The position numbers were made by a program, and so were the translations under genes. The notes beneath the pieces were generated by a model that was given only the letters and a program-made list of their open reading frames with translations, did not search any database and was not told the origin of the DNA. A stretch of 64,000 bases of DNA from Bombyx mori (lineage: Eukaryota; Arthropoda; Insecta; Lepidoptera; Bombycidae): positions 436,501 to 500,500 of the forward strand of contig NC_085126.1 in assembly GCF_030269925.1 (NCBI RefSeq). Direction: 5' to 3'. Position 1 is the stretch's first letter. Each line of letters begins with the position of its first letter. Positions 33,047-44,098 of this stretch are shown one piece after another.

Positions 33047-33370
33047 AATAAATTATAAATTACGAGATTAGATTCAAAGTAATATGAAGGCAATGTATAA
33101 TTTAGCAGGTTAGTTCAGTTAAATTGTTGGAGCAACAGGGCGACGACCAAACGCAGGTCCAGCGACGCAAGTTCACGCCCGGCCGCCCGAGTACTTTTTT
33201 GAATGTTTGTAATTTCTTCGACTCGACACACTCAAAGCGCACACGCGTGTCAAGCAAACAAGCACCCACAGGCAGGCTCAAGCGAGAAGCAGCCACAATA
33301 AGAAAGCTAAGGCGTATCTTACCAAGCTTCTATCTCTGTTACACCGCCCAAAAGGCGGAGTCAGCTGTTA

Positions 33371-33639
33371 AAAACGTTAATGAAGAACAAGGAGCCACCG
33401 ATGAATTGAAAACGACCAATCACAATTTAAAATTAATAAATTTAAACTTAAATGAAACGATAATGCCACAACAACCACGGAGACGTCCACTATCTACGGT
33501 CGCAACGCACGAATTGTTATCAATAGTTTAACCCCTAGATAACAGATGGCTTTGTAAATATTATTTTTGTGCGTATTGTTTTTTGCCTACTCAAATACAA
33601 ATTCATGAAAACTTAAGACTCATTGCTTCATATTAACTA
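33371..33639. other. Flank of LINE copy 1
   Basis: Unique-looking sequence between the LINE 5' end and a Helitron. The open frame extending into it from the LINE is accidental. Confidence 0.45.
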
Positions 33640-33863
33640 CTAGTGACCCGCCCTCGCTTCGCTTCGGAAACATTAAAACACACATGAAACAAAAAAAGAA
33701 AAATAAAAAAAAAATTAAAAAAAGTAGCCTATGTTCATCAGGGACAATGTCGGCTTCTAATGGAAAAAGAATTTTTCAAATCGGTCCAGTAGTTTCGGAG
33801 CCTATTCGAAACAAACAAACAAACAAATCTTTCCTCTTTATAATATTAGTATAGAAGTATAGA
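33640..33863 (-). mobile_element. Non-autonomous Helitron (224 bp)
   Basis: On the minus strand it runs A|TCTATACTTCTATACTAATA ... GGGCGGGTCACTAG|T. Inner AGTAGTTTCGGAGCCTATTC and AAACAAACAAACAAA match the copy at 22679-23130. It lies 9 bp from the right inverted-repeat arm. Confidence 0.85.
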
Positions 33864-33872
33864 TGGTAAGCT

Positions 33873-33902
33873 TAGGCCACTTTTGCGCTGACGGCCTCAA
33901 TT
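33873..33902 (-). repeat. Right arm of inverted repeat around LINE copy 1
   Basis: TAGGCCACTTTTGCGCTGAC followed by GGCCTCAATT, the exact inverse of 28347-28375. AATT abuts both outer ends, so a 4-bp target duplication is possible, although AATT is itself palindromic and may belong to the arms. Confidence 0.6.
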
Positions 33903-34107
33903 CACAGTTCGATTGAACGGGACTAAAATTGATTTTGGATACGCATTGTTATTAAAATAATATGATAAACGCAATTGTTCCATTTTATAAGGTAATGAAG
34001 AGGGTCTATCGAGGGCCGGGTGGTATCATAAGGATGGAGGATGTTGTTATGACACCTTGAACCTTAATTACTTGTTCGCCTTATTGGTCAGTCAGTATAC
34101 TGCACCG

Positions 34108-34410
34108 ACAAATCAAATCAAATCAAACTTTTTTTTTATTCAATATAAATGAAAGTACATACTTGTTGAACGTCAAAAGAACTACCACCAATTCACAAGA
34201 ACTAGCCTCCGTCCTGAGAAGAATTGGCAAGAAACTCAGCGGGCGTCTTTTCTTTTTTTTAATTTTAGTTGTTTTTTTCATATTAGATTTTTTTTTAGTA
34301 TTTATTTTTACAACGGGGTTGAGAAACTCTAAAACCGTTAATTTATATAGTGTAAGCATCAATGTCGCGAACTGGGTCAGATGGTCGCTCCACCGTTCTC
34401 CGAAGTAACG
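34108..34410 (-). mobile_element. Lepidopteran LINE 3' end with AAATC tail
   Basis: CAAATCAAATCAAATCAAAC and poly-T, then ACTTGTTGAACGTCAAAAGA, ACTAGCCTCCGTCCTGAGAA, TTGGCAAGAAACTCAGCGGG. This tail is widespread in moth genomes (remembered, not searched). The pentanucleotide tail suggests target-primed slippage. 5'-truncated. Confidence 0.65.
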
Positions 34411-34719
34411 TCAAAGGAGCCATAAAATTCTCCCGATACGTACTTTCAATCAGCAAGCGGTTCTAAAACAAGTTTTTATTGAGGAAACGGAAACTTCAAT
34501 TCTGGTACATATTACAGTGTTTAAAATGAAAACATTTTTTTAATGTTGATTTATCATTCAATTGCAATTCCCCATAACAATTATATGGAAGATATCGTGC
34601 GGTAGACTTTATATCACCATGTCAACCCCGTGAACAAACCAAATTGCATTAAATTTAATATTTTTAAAAACTGTTTATATATAATACTTATATAAATCAT
34701 AATGAGAATTCGCAAAAAA

Positions 34720-35130
34720 ATGTTAATATTATGACACGCTTTATATTAGCTTCACTTATATGTATGTTTGTATGTTTGTAACTGACTCCTTTAGACGCGA
34801 TTTTGACCCACTTTAAACGGCCAGATTTCAGAGAGCCAGAGGACCGATGACGTGTTTTTAATAGTTTAAATAAACTAAAAAACACGCTTTATATAAAATT
34901 CTACTAAAAAATAGAAAATAAATTTTAATAAATTTAAATTGAAAATGGTGTAAAAAAAAATATTTTATTGTAAATAAAGCGTGGGGTGCATATGGTGTTA
35001 TTAGTTATAAATATTTTTCTGACAGATACGAGTAGAAGAATTATTATTTCAATAATATCTTTAAAAGCACCCCACGTTTTTATTTACAATAAAATATAAT
35101 TTTTTAAGAATATTTTCAATTTAAATTTTT
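34720..35130. mobile_element. Palindromic DNA-element remnant
   Basis: Imperfect inverted repeat arms of ~55-60 bp: AATATTTTATTGTAAATAAA-GCGTGGGGTGC (34957-34989) against GCACCCCACG-TTTTTATTTACAATAAAATA (35069-35098), extended outward by TTTAAATTGAAAAT on both sides. Upstream, ATGTATGTTTGTATGTTTGT and GACGCGATTTTGACCCACTT are a known type of lepidopteran repeat. Superfamily unknown. Confidence 0.6.
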
Positions 35131-35139
35131 TTTTTAATG

Positions 35140-36410
35140 ATAGTAACCGCGCCGTGCGCTTTTGTGCGTGACTTCCCTTTATGCCTTCGCGACCAGGAAC
35201 TTTTCCACTTCACGATACTCGTATGCAAGCTATTATACAAAAAGAAAATAAAAGTCATCAAGCCCTCTCCCACAACCCAGACTGACAACAAACATCGTTT
35301 AATGAATATATAATTGCGATACCGCTGCGAATGTGTCGCTTTACAACGCAAATGCGCTGTTATGAGTCACGCGACCCGTGTTAATGTGGAGCTGGGATTT
35401 GTTGGTCTAATGAGTGAAATAAAATAAAAATCGATAATCGGTCAACATTTTGAGGTTTAGTTTTGTTTGACACATCATTATTGTTGTGCTATTGTGATTT
35501 TCGTGCATGACGATACTCCATCTAAACTATTTTAAGCAAAGTAAATCCTTCTTGATTATAAACGACGCCACCGCACACTCCTGCTTGGTCTTCGCAATGA
35601 AAATCTAAAATACCAGACCCATATGTTGTGGTTCATTGTCCTTGCTTATCGTAGCCTCTTGGAATCTAATATGAATTATATCATACATTTTTAGTTTTAC
35701 ATGAAAAAGGAGTATCGGGCCTAAATCGAGCATAAAGTGTATGGGAATCCGTTACTGTCGCCCGGACACCCACAATGCCAGGACTACTAGATTAGGTACG
35801 GTCAATCAAAATTATTAGTCAATAATAATGCGTTTAGGATGATGTTGTCACTGCCGCACTGTTGTAGTACATCCACAATGTTTGCGACATCTCACACAGA
35901 CGACTTCTTTGCAATAATGCGGAAGATAAGTGCATCGTTATTGCTTCGGGTGCGTGACAGTGGCAACGGTCTTCTGAACATCATATCGAGTTAGATCGAG
36001 GCAATGCTAATTAATAGCATTTGCAGCACGCACTTGGGAAACAAAAATTGCAATAAATAGTATAATAGTTGTTAGGTTTTGAAATTACTAGCATAGATAT
36101 TACAGATACTAACAAAACGTTATGGTTTGTACTGAAATAAAGTATAATAAATAAATAAATAAACGACAATTAAGATACATTTGACGATAAAACATTATTT
36201 ACACAGTAACAATGAAGTTGGAAGAGTCCATTGATAAGACGTTGTACTCCTTCTAGTGTTGCGAGCATGCCGTGAGTAAAGTCTTTGGCGCCGTTTATTC
36301 TAAAGCCATATACTTACCTAAAATCTGATCAAGAACGACAGAAAGTATGGATGGAGATAAACGCGTTGCGAGTCCGAACAAATATGCATAACCACTCTAC
36401 ACAGGAAAGC
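35140..36410. other. Intergenic or upstream intron, no gene seen
   Basis: Unique-looking DNA apart from an ATAA/AATA repeat at 36147-36164. It lies right of the start-codon exon, so it is a candidate area for the missing 5' UTR exon or promoter, but I cannot point to one. Confidence 0.35.
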
Positions 36411-36419
36411 TTCTCGTGT

Positions 36420-36768
36420 CGCAAGATGATTGTCAGTAGGTCGCGCCCAAAACACGTCATTACGGATCCTAACGATCCATTAACGGTGCTTTTAGGTACC
36501 ACAAGCACCGGTCACCGTCCTCGTCGAACCCGTCTCTTGCGACAAAGGGCTCGACGAGCGAATGAACCCATAGACACAGCCCACTGAGTTTCTCACCGGA
36601 TCTTCTCAGTGAGTTGCTTTTCCGATCCGGTGGTAGATTCTGCGAAGCACTGCTCTTGCTAGCGTTAGTATTAGCATCACTCCGGTTTGAGCCCCGTGAG
36701 CTCACCTACACGTTAGGGTGAAGCTGAAATAGCCTCTCAAGGCTGTCAGCATAGGTAGGAAAAAAGTA
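36420..36768 (+). mobile_element. Family A LINE tail, 5'-truncated
   Basis: Plus-sense copy: AACACGTCATTACGGATCCT, CCGTCCTCGTCGAACCCGTC, ACTGAGTTTCTCACCGGATC, TTTGAGCCCCGTGAGCTCAC, CAAGGCTGTCAGCATAGGTA followed by an A-rich tail. It is inverted relative to the copies at 16966, 25446 and 62558. Confidence 0.82.
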
Positions 36769-37235
36769 GGTTGTGACGTCTATGGACGTCTGAATGGCTC
36801 GACTTCCCATATTCATTCATTACAAGCAAAAACCGTATCCTTTATAAAACAATACTTTTAAAATAAATAAAAGCGCCATACCGATGCAATAATTAATTAT
36901 TTATTTATTTTATTTATTCAACTTAATGCACATAAGTGCAATACTTGCAAGACTTGTAATTAATAAGTTAATTACAAGTCTAAATGAAAAAAAAAAAAAA
37001 CATCGACGCCTCCGAGAAGTATAAAAGTTATTTCTCAGTTAATAGCTTTACACGCCGATAAACTTAACAAGTTACGAACGTGCGTATATGTACTTGGTTA
37101 ATGAAAATTCTAATAAGCCAAAGCAATTTCGGAGGTCGCAGACTTTACGAGAAATTCTTCTCAATATTAACATTATAGTAAATTAAATTAGTCCCGTTAT
37201 AATTTCTTATATGATGAAGCGATTTTTTAACCATA

Positions 37236-37406
37236 ATGTCAGATATAGCAACAGCGACAGGGATAATACCAGCATTATTCAATGATTTACGTTATATTGC
37301 GAAAACAGTGGGCGATTCTACGGAGGTAACACCGATATTGACCTCCCATCGATTATGGAGTCATATCCGACGGTTAAAATTATTGATTCATAATTTTAAC
37401 GTCGTC
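37236..37406 (+). other. Short open frame of unknown origin
   Basis: MSDIATATGIIPALFNDLRY and continuing residues read open for about 50 codons directly before a LINE tail that ends the frame. Codon pattern and composition look mildly protein-like, but there is no splice support and no family I recognise. It may be a captured exon fragment, TE debris or chance. Confidence 0.2.
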
Positions 37407-37485
37407 AGGTTTGAGCCCCGTGAGCTCACCTACTAGTTAAGGTTATGCTGAAATAGCCTCTCAAGGCTCTCAGCTTAGATAGATA
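37407..37485 (+). mobile_element. Family A LINE tail, very short
   Basis: CAGGTTTGAGCCCCGTGAGC to CAAGGCTCTCAGCTTAGATA. It keeps only the last ~80 bp of the 3' UTR and is followed by a Bm1-like scrap (ATCTACAACATAAATGCC) at 37483-37540. Confidence 0.75.
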
Positions 37486-37544
37486 TCTACAACATAAATG
37501 CCACTACCCGCCTTAAGATGAGTTCCAAAGTCTCAGTATAGTTA

Positions 37545-37757
37545 ATTTTGTTTTGTTTTGTTTTCCTACTTAAGCTGAGAGCTTTGAGAGGCTATTTCAG
37601 CGTAACCTTAACTTGTAGGTGAGCTCACAGGGCTCATACCTGACGACGTTGCTAACACGGACCCTAGCAAGACCGTGCTTCGCAGAATCTACCACCGGAT
37701 CGGAAACGCGACCCACTGAGAAGATCCGGCGAGAAACTCAGTGAGCTGTGTCTGAAG
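37545..37757 (-). mobile_element. Family A LINE tail, opposite orientation
   Basis: A TTTTG repeat (TTTTGTTTTGTTTTGTTTTC), then CTTAAGCTGAGAGCTTTGAG, GTGAGCTCACAGGGCTCATA, GAGAAGATCCGGCGAGAAAC. Together with 37407 this forms a head-on pair with the 3' ends facing each other. Confidence 0.8.
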
Positions 37758-38098
37758 GTGTATAGTTACAACGGCTGCCCCACCCTTCAAACCGAAACGC
37801 ATTGCTGCTTCACGGCAGAAAAAGGCAGAGCGGTGGTACCTACACGTGCGGACTCACAAGAGCTTCTGCCACCAATAATTACGCAAATTATAATTTATGC
37901 GGGTTTCATTTTTATTACACGACGTTGTTCCTTCACCGTGGAAGTCAATCGTGAACATTTGTTAAGTACCTACGTATTTCATTAGAAAAAATGGTACTTG
38001 CCAGCGGGATTCGAACTCCGGTGCATCGCTACATACGAATGCACCGGACGTCTTATCCTTTAGGCCACGTCGACTTCAATGCAATTAGAGTAGTGTTT
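37758..38098 (-). mobile_element. Bm1 SINE with tRNA-like head, 3'-truncated
   Basis: Body from TATAGTTACAACGGCTGCCC through ACTGC-type box and GGACTCACAAGAGC, linker AATAATTACGCAAATTATAA and CACCGTGGAAGTCAATCGTG, then the head (minus strand GGCCTAAAGGATAAGACG ... GAGTTCGAATCCCG). Same head-body junction as at 9421. Confidence 0.85.
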
Positions 38099-38099
38099 T

Positions 38100-39690
38100 G
38101 AAGCCTATTAAATCGTCTCTTATACCGATCGATACTGAACGCAGACGAACGCACCCATATATCCTGGTGCCATAGATACCGCATGCATGTTCCCGAATTG
38201 CACACAGCAGAAACGGGACAAACAAACAAAGGACAGCAATTAGATATGTCGCAACATGTCTAGCTATATTGATTGGATTGTCGGTGCGTTCGTCATGTCG
38301 TGTTGTACACTGTACACGTAGATATATGAAGCTTTATTTGCATATAGATAGGTGGCCGAATCGGATTTCGGAGAGGGTTCGGCTTTATGTATTACGATCT
38401 CCGGTGTCTATTTATTTGGCGACGGTACGGTACGCAGTCTACAATCAACTGTAGCTGGCAAAAATGTATTTATGGGCTGGCTTACATTTTCGTTTTAAAT
38501 AGAATAATAAGAAGGATGAGTTTTCCTTAAAACTTCGTGTAATTCAAATTCCAGACTGTGCGCATTCAATTTCTAGCATATTATTTTTATTAGTAATAAT
38601 CGGAATTGTATTACTTATACTTTCTGACCTCTTGCTTTAATCATTGAATACATGTGCGTTAAGTGAATATATTTATAATCACGTATTCAATATTTTGTAT
38701 CAAATTAATTAGATGGAAGAAAGTGTCAATAGAGACCGTATGATCGTCTCTTAGCTTGAAACAAATGCTACAATAAACAGATGATCGCGAAGCAGTTGTG
38801 CGTTCCAATTTCAAGGTTGCTAAGCCGTTGTCCAATACAATTAAGATATGAACCACGAGTCACAAGTTGGGTGGCAACATTCCCGTTCTTTATAGGAAAA
38901 TCACTTAATACCAACTTTTAATAATGATAATCTACTCGTATTTTATTTAGACTATCAGCTACACTCTATTCGGAATGGAATTATACATAAAATTTATTAT
39001 TCGCTAATATACCAACGTTAAAACTAAATGTAAACAACAATATTGTAAAGGCATTAATTGCGTTGATTTCAATTTTCGAACCGCAACCGGGACGAACCGG
39101 TCCGGAGCGGTTATCAAACTACAGTTTGGCATTGCCTATGTGGTAGGTACGTCCGTATGTATACATATGTATTGGGTGTGTGTGTGTGTGAGTGCGTGGG
39201 CGGTTTGTGTAGCAGAGTTTCGGATTTGGACTAATCGAAATTTTGGTTGTGGTGTTTTATTTTTATAAAAACGTTTTTGTCTATTTTTAAATGAATATCG
39301 AACGCAATCTCGTTAATCCCATTTTTTAGCTTTTAACAGTACGGCGAGCCCCAGCTTGAACATATCCATCGTCGCCTATGCATACGCTCAAACGCATCTA
39401 TTCAGTAGATGACCTAACCACCAACTGAACGTTCTATTATGTAAATTTTCACATTACCTAGCTTCATATTAAAGCTTTTTGAAGAACAATGAATTACAAA
39501 ATACGTATATACCAAGTACATAACAAAACATAAATGAATAAAAGTAAAAAAAAAAATGGTAATACAAAAAGGTAACAACAATAGTAACAAAAAAATGTGT
39601 GCGTGTACTAGTGTACACACGTAAGAAGTGAAACTTGTTTATGGCCTTATTTTTCGAAAAATGATCTACATGCAACTTTCTAGAAATTGG
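38100..39690. other. No recognised gene
   Basis: AT-rich. A GT repeat lies at 39176-39191. Nothing else supported. Confidence 0.4.
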
Positions 39691-39696
39691 TTAAAT

Positions 39697-39816
39697 AAAG
39701 TTAAATTAGATAAAGTTTAAACAAAAGGATTTTATTATCATAGACATGAATACAAAAAAGTTAAATTAGATAAAGTTTAAACAAAAGGATTTTATTATCA
39801 TAGACATGAATACAAA
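39697..39816. repeat. Exact 60-bp tandem duplication
   Basis: A 60-bp unit containing AGTTAAATTAGATAAAGTTT and AAAGGATTTTATTATCATAG is present twice with no visible difference. The following GATGGCGCGTAACGGAAAAA and GTGACGCGTAACCGAAAAAT (39821-39865) is another short direct repeat, possibly part of the same unassigned DNA-element end. Confidence 0.9.
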
Positions 39817-40594
39817 ACAGATGGCGCGTAACGGAAAAAAGTGACGCGTAACCGAAAAATGTGACGGTAAATTTTTTTCCAACGCCGATAAGGAAGTTTC
39901 ACTTCAAAAATACGTAAAGAACAATAAGAAAAGTTAACATAACGAAAAATTTTGCGCAACAAAAACCCTCATAGCCTCGAGAACGCTACAGCAGACGTAC
40001 AAATTTAACGAAATAAAAATATTTATTCGACATTAATGGTTTCAGGGGTGGGGGGCCGCCCTAAAACCACCCTGGTCGAGAGCCACCCCGAATCCCGCAC
40101 GGGAACCCGGGAGAGGTTTCATCAAATATTATTTCGGCGAATACCGCCCATTTAATTTGTACGACATAAGGGTGTAAAACGATCTCAAATATTTTTTTAT
40201 TATGTTTTCATGTAAGCTAGCAACTTATTGATGAGTTGTAGACGAACTATATTAAGTGCGCTCTTTAAAACGGATTAGTTTACATAAATGCTCCGCGGCG
40301 TGAATACGCACGATCGTGGTACCTACAGCTACCCTACGCCATGCTCATCTTAATTAACAATACAAATAAAACAAAATACACAAACTGTTGTAATTGTTGC
40401 CCGGCAGTATCATGCGCGTCGATCTAGGTTCATAAATGTTCATAATATATCTGAAGTCTCTTCACGAATGGTTACGTTTAAAAACCTTCAATGGTGATGA
40501 ATATTAGATATTTCGAAGCGAAGGGAGTTTCGTTTGAGCCTCTTGCTAGTTTACCGACCAGTAAATCTTATATTTCTGACTCTCTAGTGTCGCT

Positions 40595-40832
40595 TTTTTT
40601 TATTGCTTAGATATGTGGACGAGCTCACAGCCCACCTGGTGGTTACTGGAGCCCATAAAAATCTACAACGTAAATGCGCCACACACCTTGAGATATAAGT
40701 TCTAAAGTCTCAGTGTAGTTACAACGGCTGCCCCACCTTTCAAACCGAAACGCATTACTGCTTCACGGCAGAAATAGGCGGGGCGGTGGTACCCACCCGT
40801 GCGGACTCACAAGAGGTCCTACCACCAGCTTT
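40595..40832 (-). mobile_element. Bm1 SINE body
   Basis: Poly-T, ATTGCTTAGATATGTGGACG, AGCCCACCTGGTGGTTACTG (small deletion of GTTAAGT), ACTGCTTCACGGCAGAAATA, GGACTCACAAGAGGTCCTAC. Confidence 0.92.
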
Positions 40833-40904
40833 TTCGTTTCGTTATCTTTTACATTACAACGGTTCTAAAACTGAGGCTAATTTTGCTAGTTTTAGATGCC
40901 GTTT

Positions 40905-41080
40905 TCGATCAATTAACTTCTTCGCTCACTCCCCTCTTACACATATCGTCTTTCATACAATCCATCCATTTCTTCTTAGGTCTACCTTTTCCTCTAAAAT
41001 CTTCCATATTCATAATTGAAACTCTCTTACTAACCTCATTTTCATTTGGTTACCTCACATATGCATATAATCACAAACAG
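40905..41080 (-). pseudogene. RTE-type LINE C-terminal remnant
   Basis: On the minus strand this encodes the same GRPKKKWMDCM-type ending as 10480, read from CATCCATTTCTTCTTAGGTC. Opposite frames are open by chance because the region is pyrimidine-rich. Confidence 0.7.
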
Positions 41081-41098
41081 GTTTTTCTTTTGTCATTA

Positions 41099-41357
41099 TC
41101 TTATATATATATAAAAATTAATTGCTGTTCGTTAGTCTCGCTAAAACTCGAGAACGGCTGGATCGATTTGGCTAATTTTGGTCTTGAATTATTCGTGGAA
41201 GTCCAGAGAAGGTTTAAAAGGTAAATTTAAATATGAAAATGCTCGGAATTTCATAAAAACAAACAATTTTGTTTGTTCTTTGATGTCTTCATGCGATGAA
41301 AAGCTTAGGTCTTTTATTTATCGATTGAGGCACTACGAAGTCTGCCGGGTCAGCTAG
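41099..41357 (+). mobile_element. Non-autonomous Helitron (259 bp)
   Basis: A|TCTTATATATATATAAAAAT ... CTGCCGGGTCAGCTAG|T. Inner TTGCTGTTCGTTAGTCTCGC and GAATTATTCGTGGAAGTCCA are shared, inverted, with 47880-48163. Confidence 0.85.
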
Positions 41358-41359
41358 TT

Positions 41360-42080
41360 AATTGATAAAAATGAGCGGACTAAAAATATAAAAGAACTCA
41401 AGCCTCATCCCGGCAACATTCGAGAAATTCTCTGTATAAATTAGCCTTAATAATATTCTGTTTAAGAATTCGTGACTTGCTTTCCTCTTTCCTTCGAGTC
41501 GGCTGAAAAATGACAGCAGACTTCGACAGCATAGGAAATAGGGAGAAATCTTGAAATACGCATTTAGACTTGACTTCGACTGTCAGGTCGCTTCCCACGA
41601 GAAGCCGAGGGATCGATCGCACCGCAACACGAAAATTAAATGCGGCAACTGCGTAAATGCCCCAAGACCATACGACGCAGGTTTCGAAAACAACTTTTTG
41701 TCACCGACCATTGACCGTGCAGTCAGTACCGCTATTCTAGAAACGATTTTTTGTCGTAAAGACATAATTCGGTGTATGAAACAATCAGAAACGTTTCCAT
41801 GACACAGGCCACGCCGGTCGTTTGGCAAATGCGCTAATGTAGTATCGTAGGGACATGTCGTGTGCAGTGCTGTGTATCGTGACAGCAAATCGTGTCGTGC
41901 GGTCACTCGTGAAAATACATTGCGATGCGTTTTAAACACGAACGCACTCTTGTGGCTCAGTGGTAAATCATGTACCTTTATAATAAAGCAAGTTCTTTAA
42001 TATTTGCAACACTGGACACGTGTGCATTTTGAGCACTCTGGATCCAAACCAGCCTTTAGGTAAAGGTAGTTTTCATGTTA
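41360..42080. other. No recognised gene
   Basis: Overlapping open frames on both strands at 41551-41939, without splice support or family match. Confidence 0.35.
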
Positions 42081-42367
42081 ATTTAGAGTTTTTTTTTAAT
42101 TATTATTATTATTATTCGATTTTTTGTTTTTACTATTATTATTATTGTTTTTGTTTTAGTCCGATATTAGTTATTTTTATTTAATTTTAGTATAAATGAA
42201 ATGTTAATGCAATGTAATTAAGACGTGTAATATGGATGTAAAATCTGAAGTAAATTAAACAAATAAAATATCTACATTACTCAATGTATTCAACAATTTC
42301 CGAATGATGTACAAGTAGAACATAGAAGGTTATGTCCTCAGCCTTTTTGCCTATTAGCAATAGTTAA

Positions 42368-42580
42368 AGCCTTGTTCGGACTAGGCGAGTATTTTAGTCG
42401 AGTACCGAGTAATTTAGTGGCTAAACTACTCATCTACTCGCCCGAGTAAATAGAACGAAATGGATTGACTTGACTAAATTATTTACTAACCTACTCGACT
42501 AAATTTTTGGTGCTGATACACATTTAGCCACTAAATTACTCGGTACTCGACTAAAATACTCGCCTAGTCCGAACAAGGCT
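42368..42580. mobile_element. 213-bp palindromic MITE, perfect 59-bp arms
   Basis: Arms 42367-42425 and 42523-42581 are perfect inverse complements (AGCCTTGTTCGGACTAGGCG inward to TAATTTAGTGGCTAAA). The centre also contains ACTCG/CGAGT repeats. TAA lies immediately outside both ends, which fits the 3-bp TWA duplication of PIF/Harbinger elements. No transposase. The lack of mismatches suggests a recent insertion or hairpin-based copying. Confidence 0.85.
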
Positions 42581-42589
42581 TAAGAGCGA

Positions 42590-44098
42590 CAGTTTTGTAT
42601 AAGCCGCAATACTCGACGAGTGGCGTATTTATATATTTTTACCATTATGAATCCTAACAATAAAAAATCACTGAAAACAACTAATAAAGACTGTTATAGC
42701 TATGTAACATGAAAATATGAAGAACTTTCGTTATTTCTCGTTTACTAACATCGAACCCAGTAAAATGCTCACGTAACAGACAATGAAGCGCTCTGTCCCG
42801 TTGTCATGACAACGGTGTCTGTTTACCCTCCCATCCGACGACTTGTTTACCGACGTTAAAAGGTAAGTAAAGTAGGTATTCAATAATACTTACCAATGGT
42901 AAATCTTTAGATGTTATATTAATATTTTACACGTTGCTTTTCGTAACGCCGCGCCGTTTATTACGGTTTTTTTTCTACCCTCATATTTTTTTTTGATAAT
43001 CAGTGTAGATGAAGCTAATTGTTGGGTATATACCTAGTATTTATTCTCTCTGAAGCTACACGAAACAGAACTCATTAAATTTAATTCGTGGAAGCTGATG
43101 AGACAGCCGCCGTGACCTCCTGCACTGCACGAATACCGACGTATGGTACAATTCGGGGACCCCGGTTTGCGAATGCACCTCATTATGATTGCCATAATAT
43201 CCATCGACATGCATAAGCATTTTGGATATAGGTTATTATAGGAAGCTATCGTCGAAAGATGACGTCGAGAAAATAAAACCTATACAATGGTTAAAATTGT
43301 TTAAATAGTAATGTCTTGTAGGGCTATTCGACGATTGTGTATCAAGCAATCATACGCTTCAGTGTTGAGTCGAAAGGTATGTCTCAAGCTGGATGTATCT
43401 GCTGATTGACATCTATTAACTGCATTCAAGGCAACATGAGTTTTGCCCGTCGAATGCAATAAAATAATGCGCCTAAAATTATTTATTATTATTATTATAT
43501 TTTTCCATCTTAACACAAACAAAAATCGAATAAAAGGCCACACCCCAATTCTAGACCAATTAAAATTAACCTTTGCGTCAGTAGCGATAAAATACAATAT
43601 TGTTTGTCAGATGTCATTATCATTATTACGGTATCGCGAATGACCTGTGACACTGAGGTTGAAAGTCGATGTGTGTGTTTGTTTGTTGCGACGAATATGC
43701 GCTTAATTTTTTGACGGCACAATTATTGTAACAAAACTCTGTGTATCGGACTTTTTCTTCTTAGAATCTTACATCGTAGCGAGATATAATTGCCACCATT
43801 TTATAAATCTAATATGCTTTTTTTTTAAACTAAAACTTTTCTGTACCATCTACAACGCTGTGTACATAACACAATGAGTTTACAATACAATGTGAACCGA
43901 GTCTATTCAGAGCTATACAACTGAATTTCCCAACTCAAACAAGAGTACATGCTCAACTTACTCCGTAAACAAATGTAATGTTTCATCGGTTTCCAAAATC
44001 AAAAGTTTATGTAAAGGTAAATTTCCCCTGGCGACTGTATACAGACGACATACTCTGTCGAAGGCTATTTATAATAATAATACGTACATACGCGATCA
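42590..44098. other. No recognised gene
   Basis: AT-rich with poly-T runs near 42966 and 43819 and an ATT repeat near 43478. No supported coding or repeat call. Confidence 0.4.

Larger units (their letters stand above)
28507..33370 (-). mobile_element. Intact CR1-group LINE, copy 1
   Basis: A complete two-ORF non-LTR retrotransposon read on the minus strand: 5' UTR about 33047-33370, ORF1 33046-32003, a 378-bp spacer, ORF2 31624-28733, 3' UTR to 28507, then a TTTA/TTTTA microsatellite tail (28469-28506) instead of poly-A. The borders were set by comparing with copy 2: sequence identity ends at GAGTCAGCTGTTA on the right and at GGGAAACAAACAGTAC on the left. Unrelated flanks show the two are separate insertions. 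PHD-type ORF1, endonuclease-RT ORF2 and a short-repeat tail place it in the CR1/Daphne/Crack assemblage. The clade needs a tree. Confidence 0.92.

Noticed and set aside
33124..33531. 135-codon plus-strand frame
   Set aside because: It begins antisense to the LINE 5' UTR and continues into unrelated flank. The first part recurs at copy 2 and then diverges.
41551..41939. Overlapping frames on both strands (83 and 118 codons)
   Set aside because: Neither has a known motif or supporting signals. Likely chance in a less AT-rich patch.
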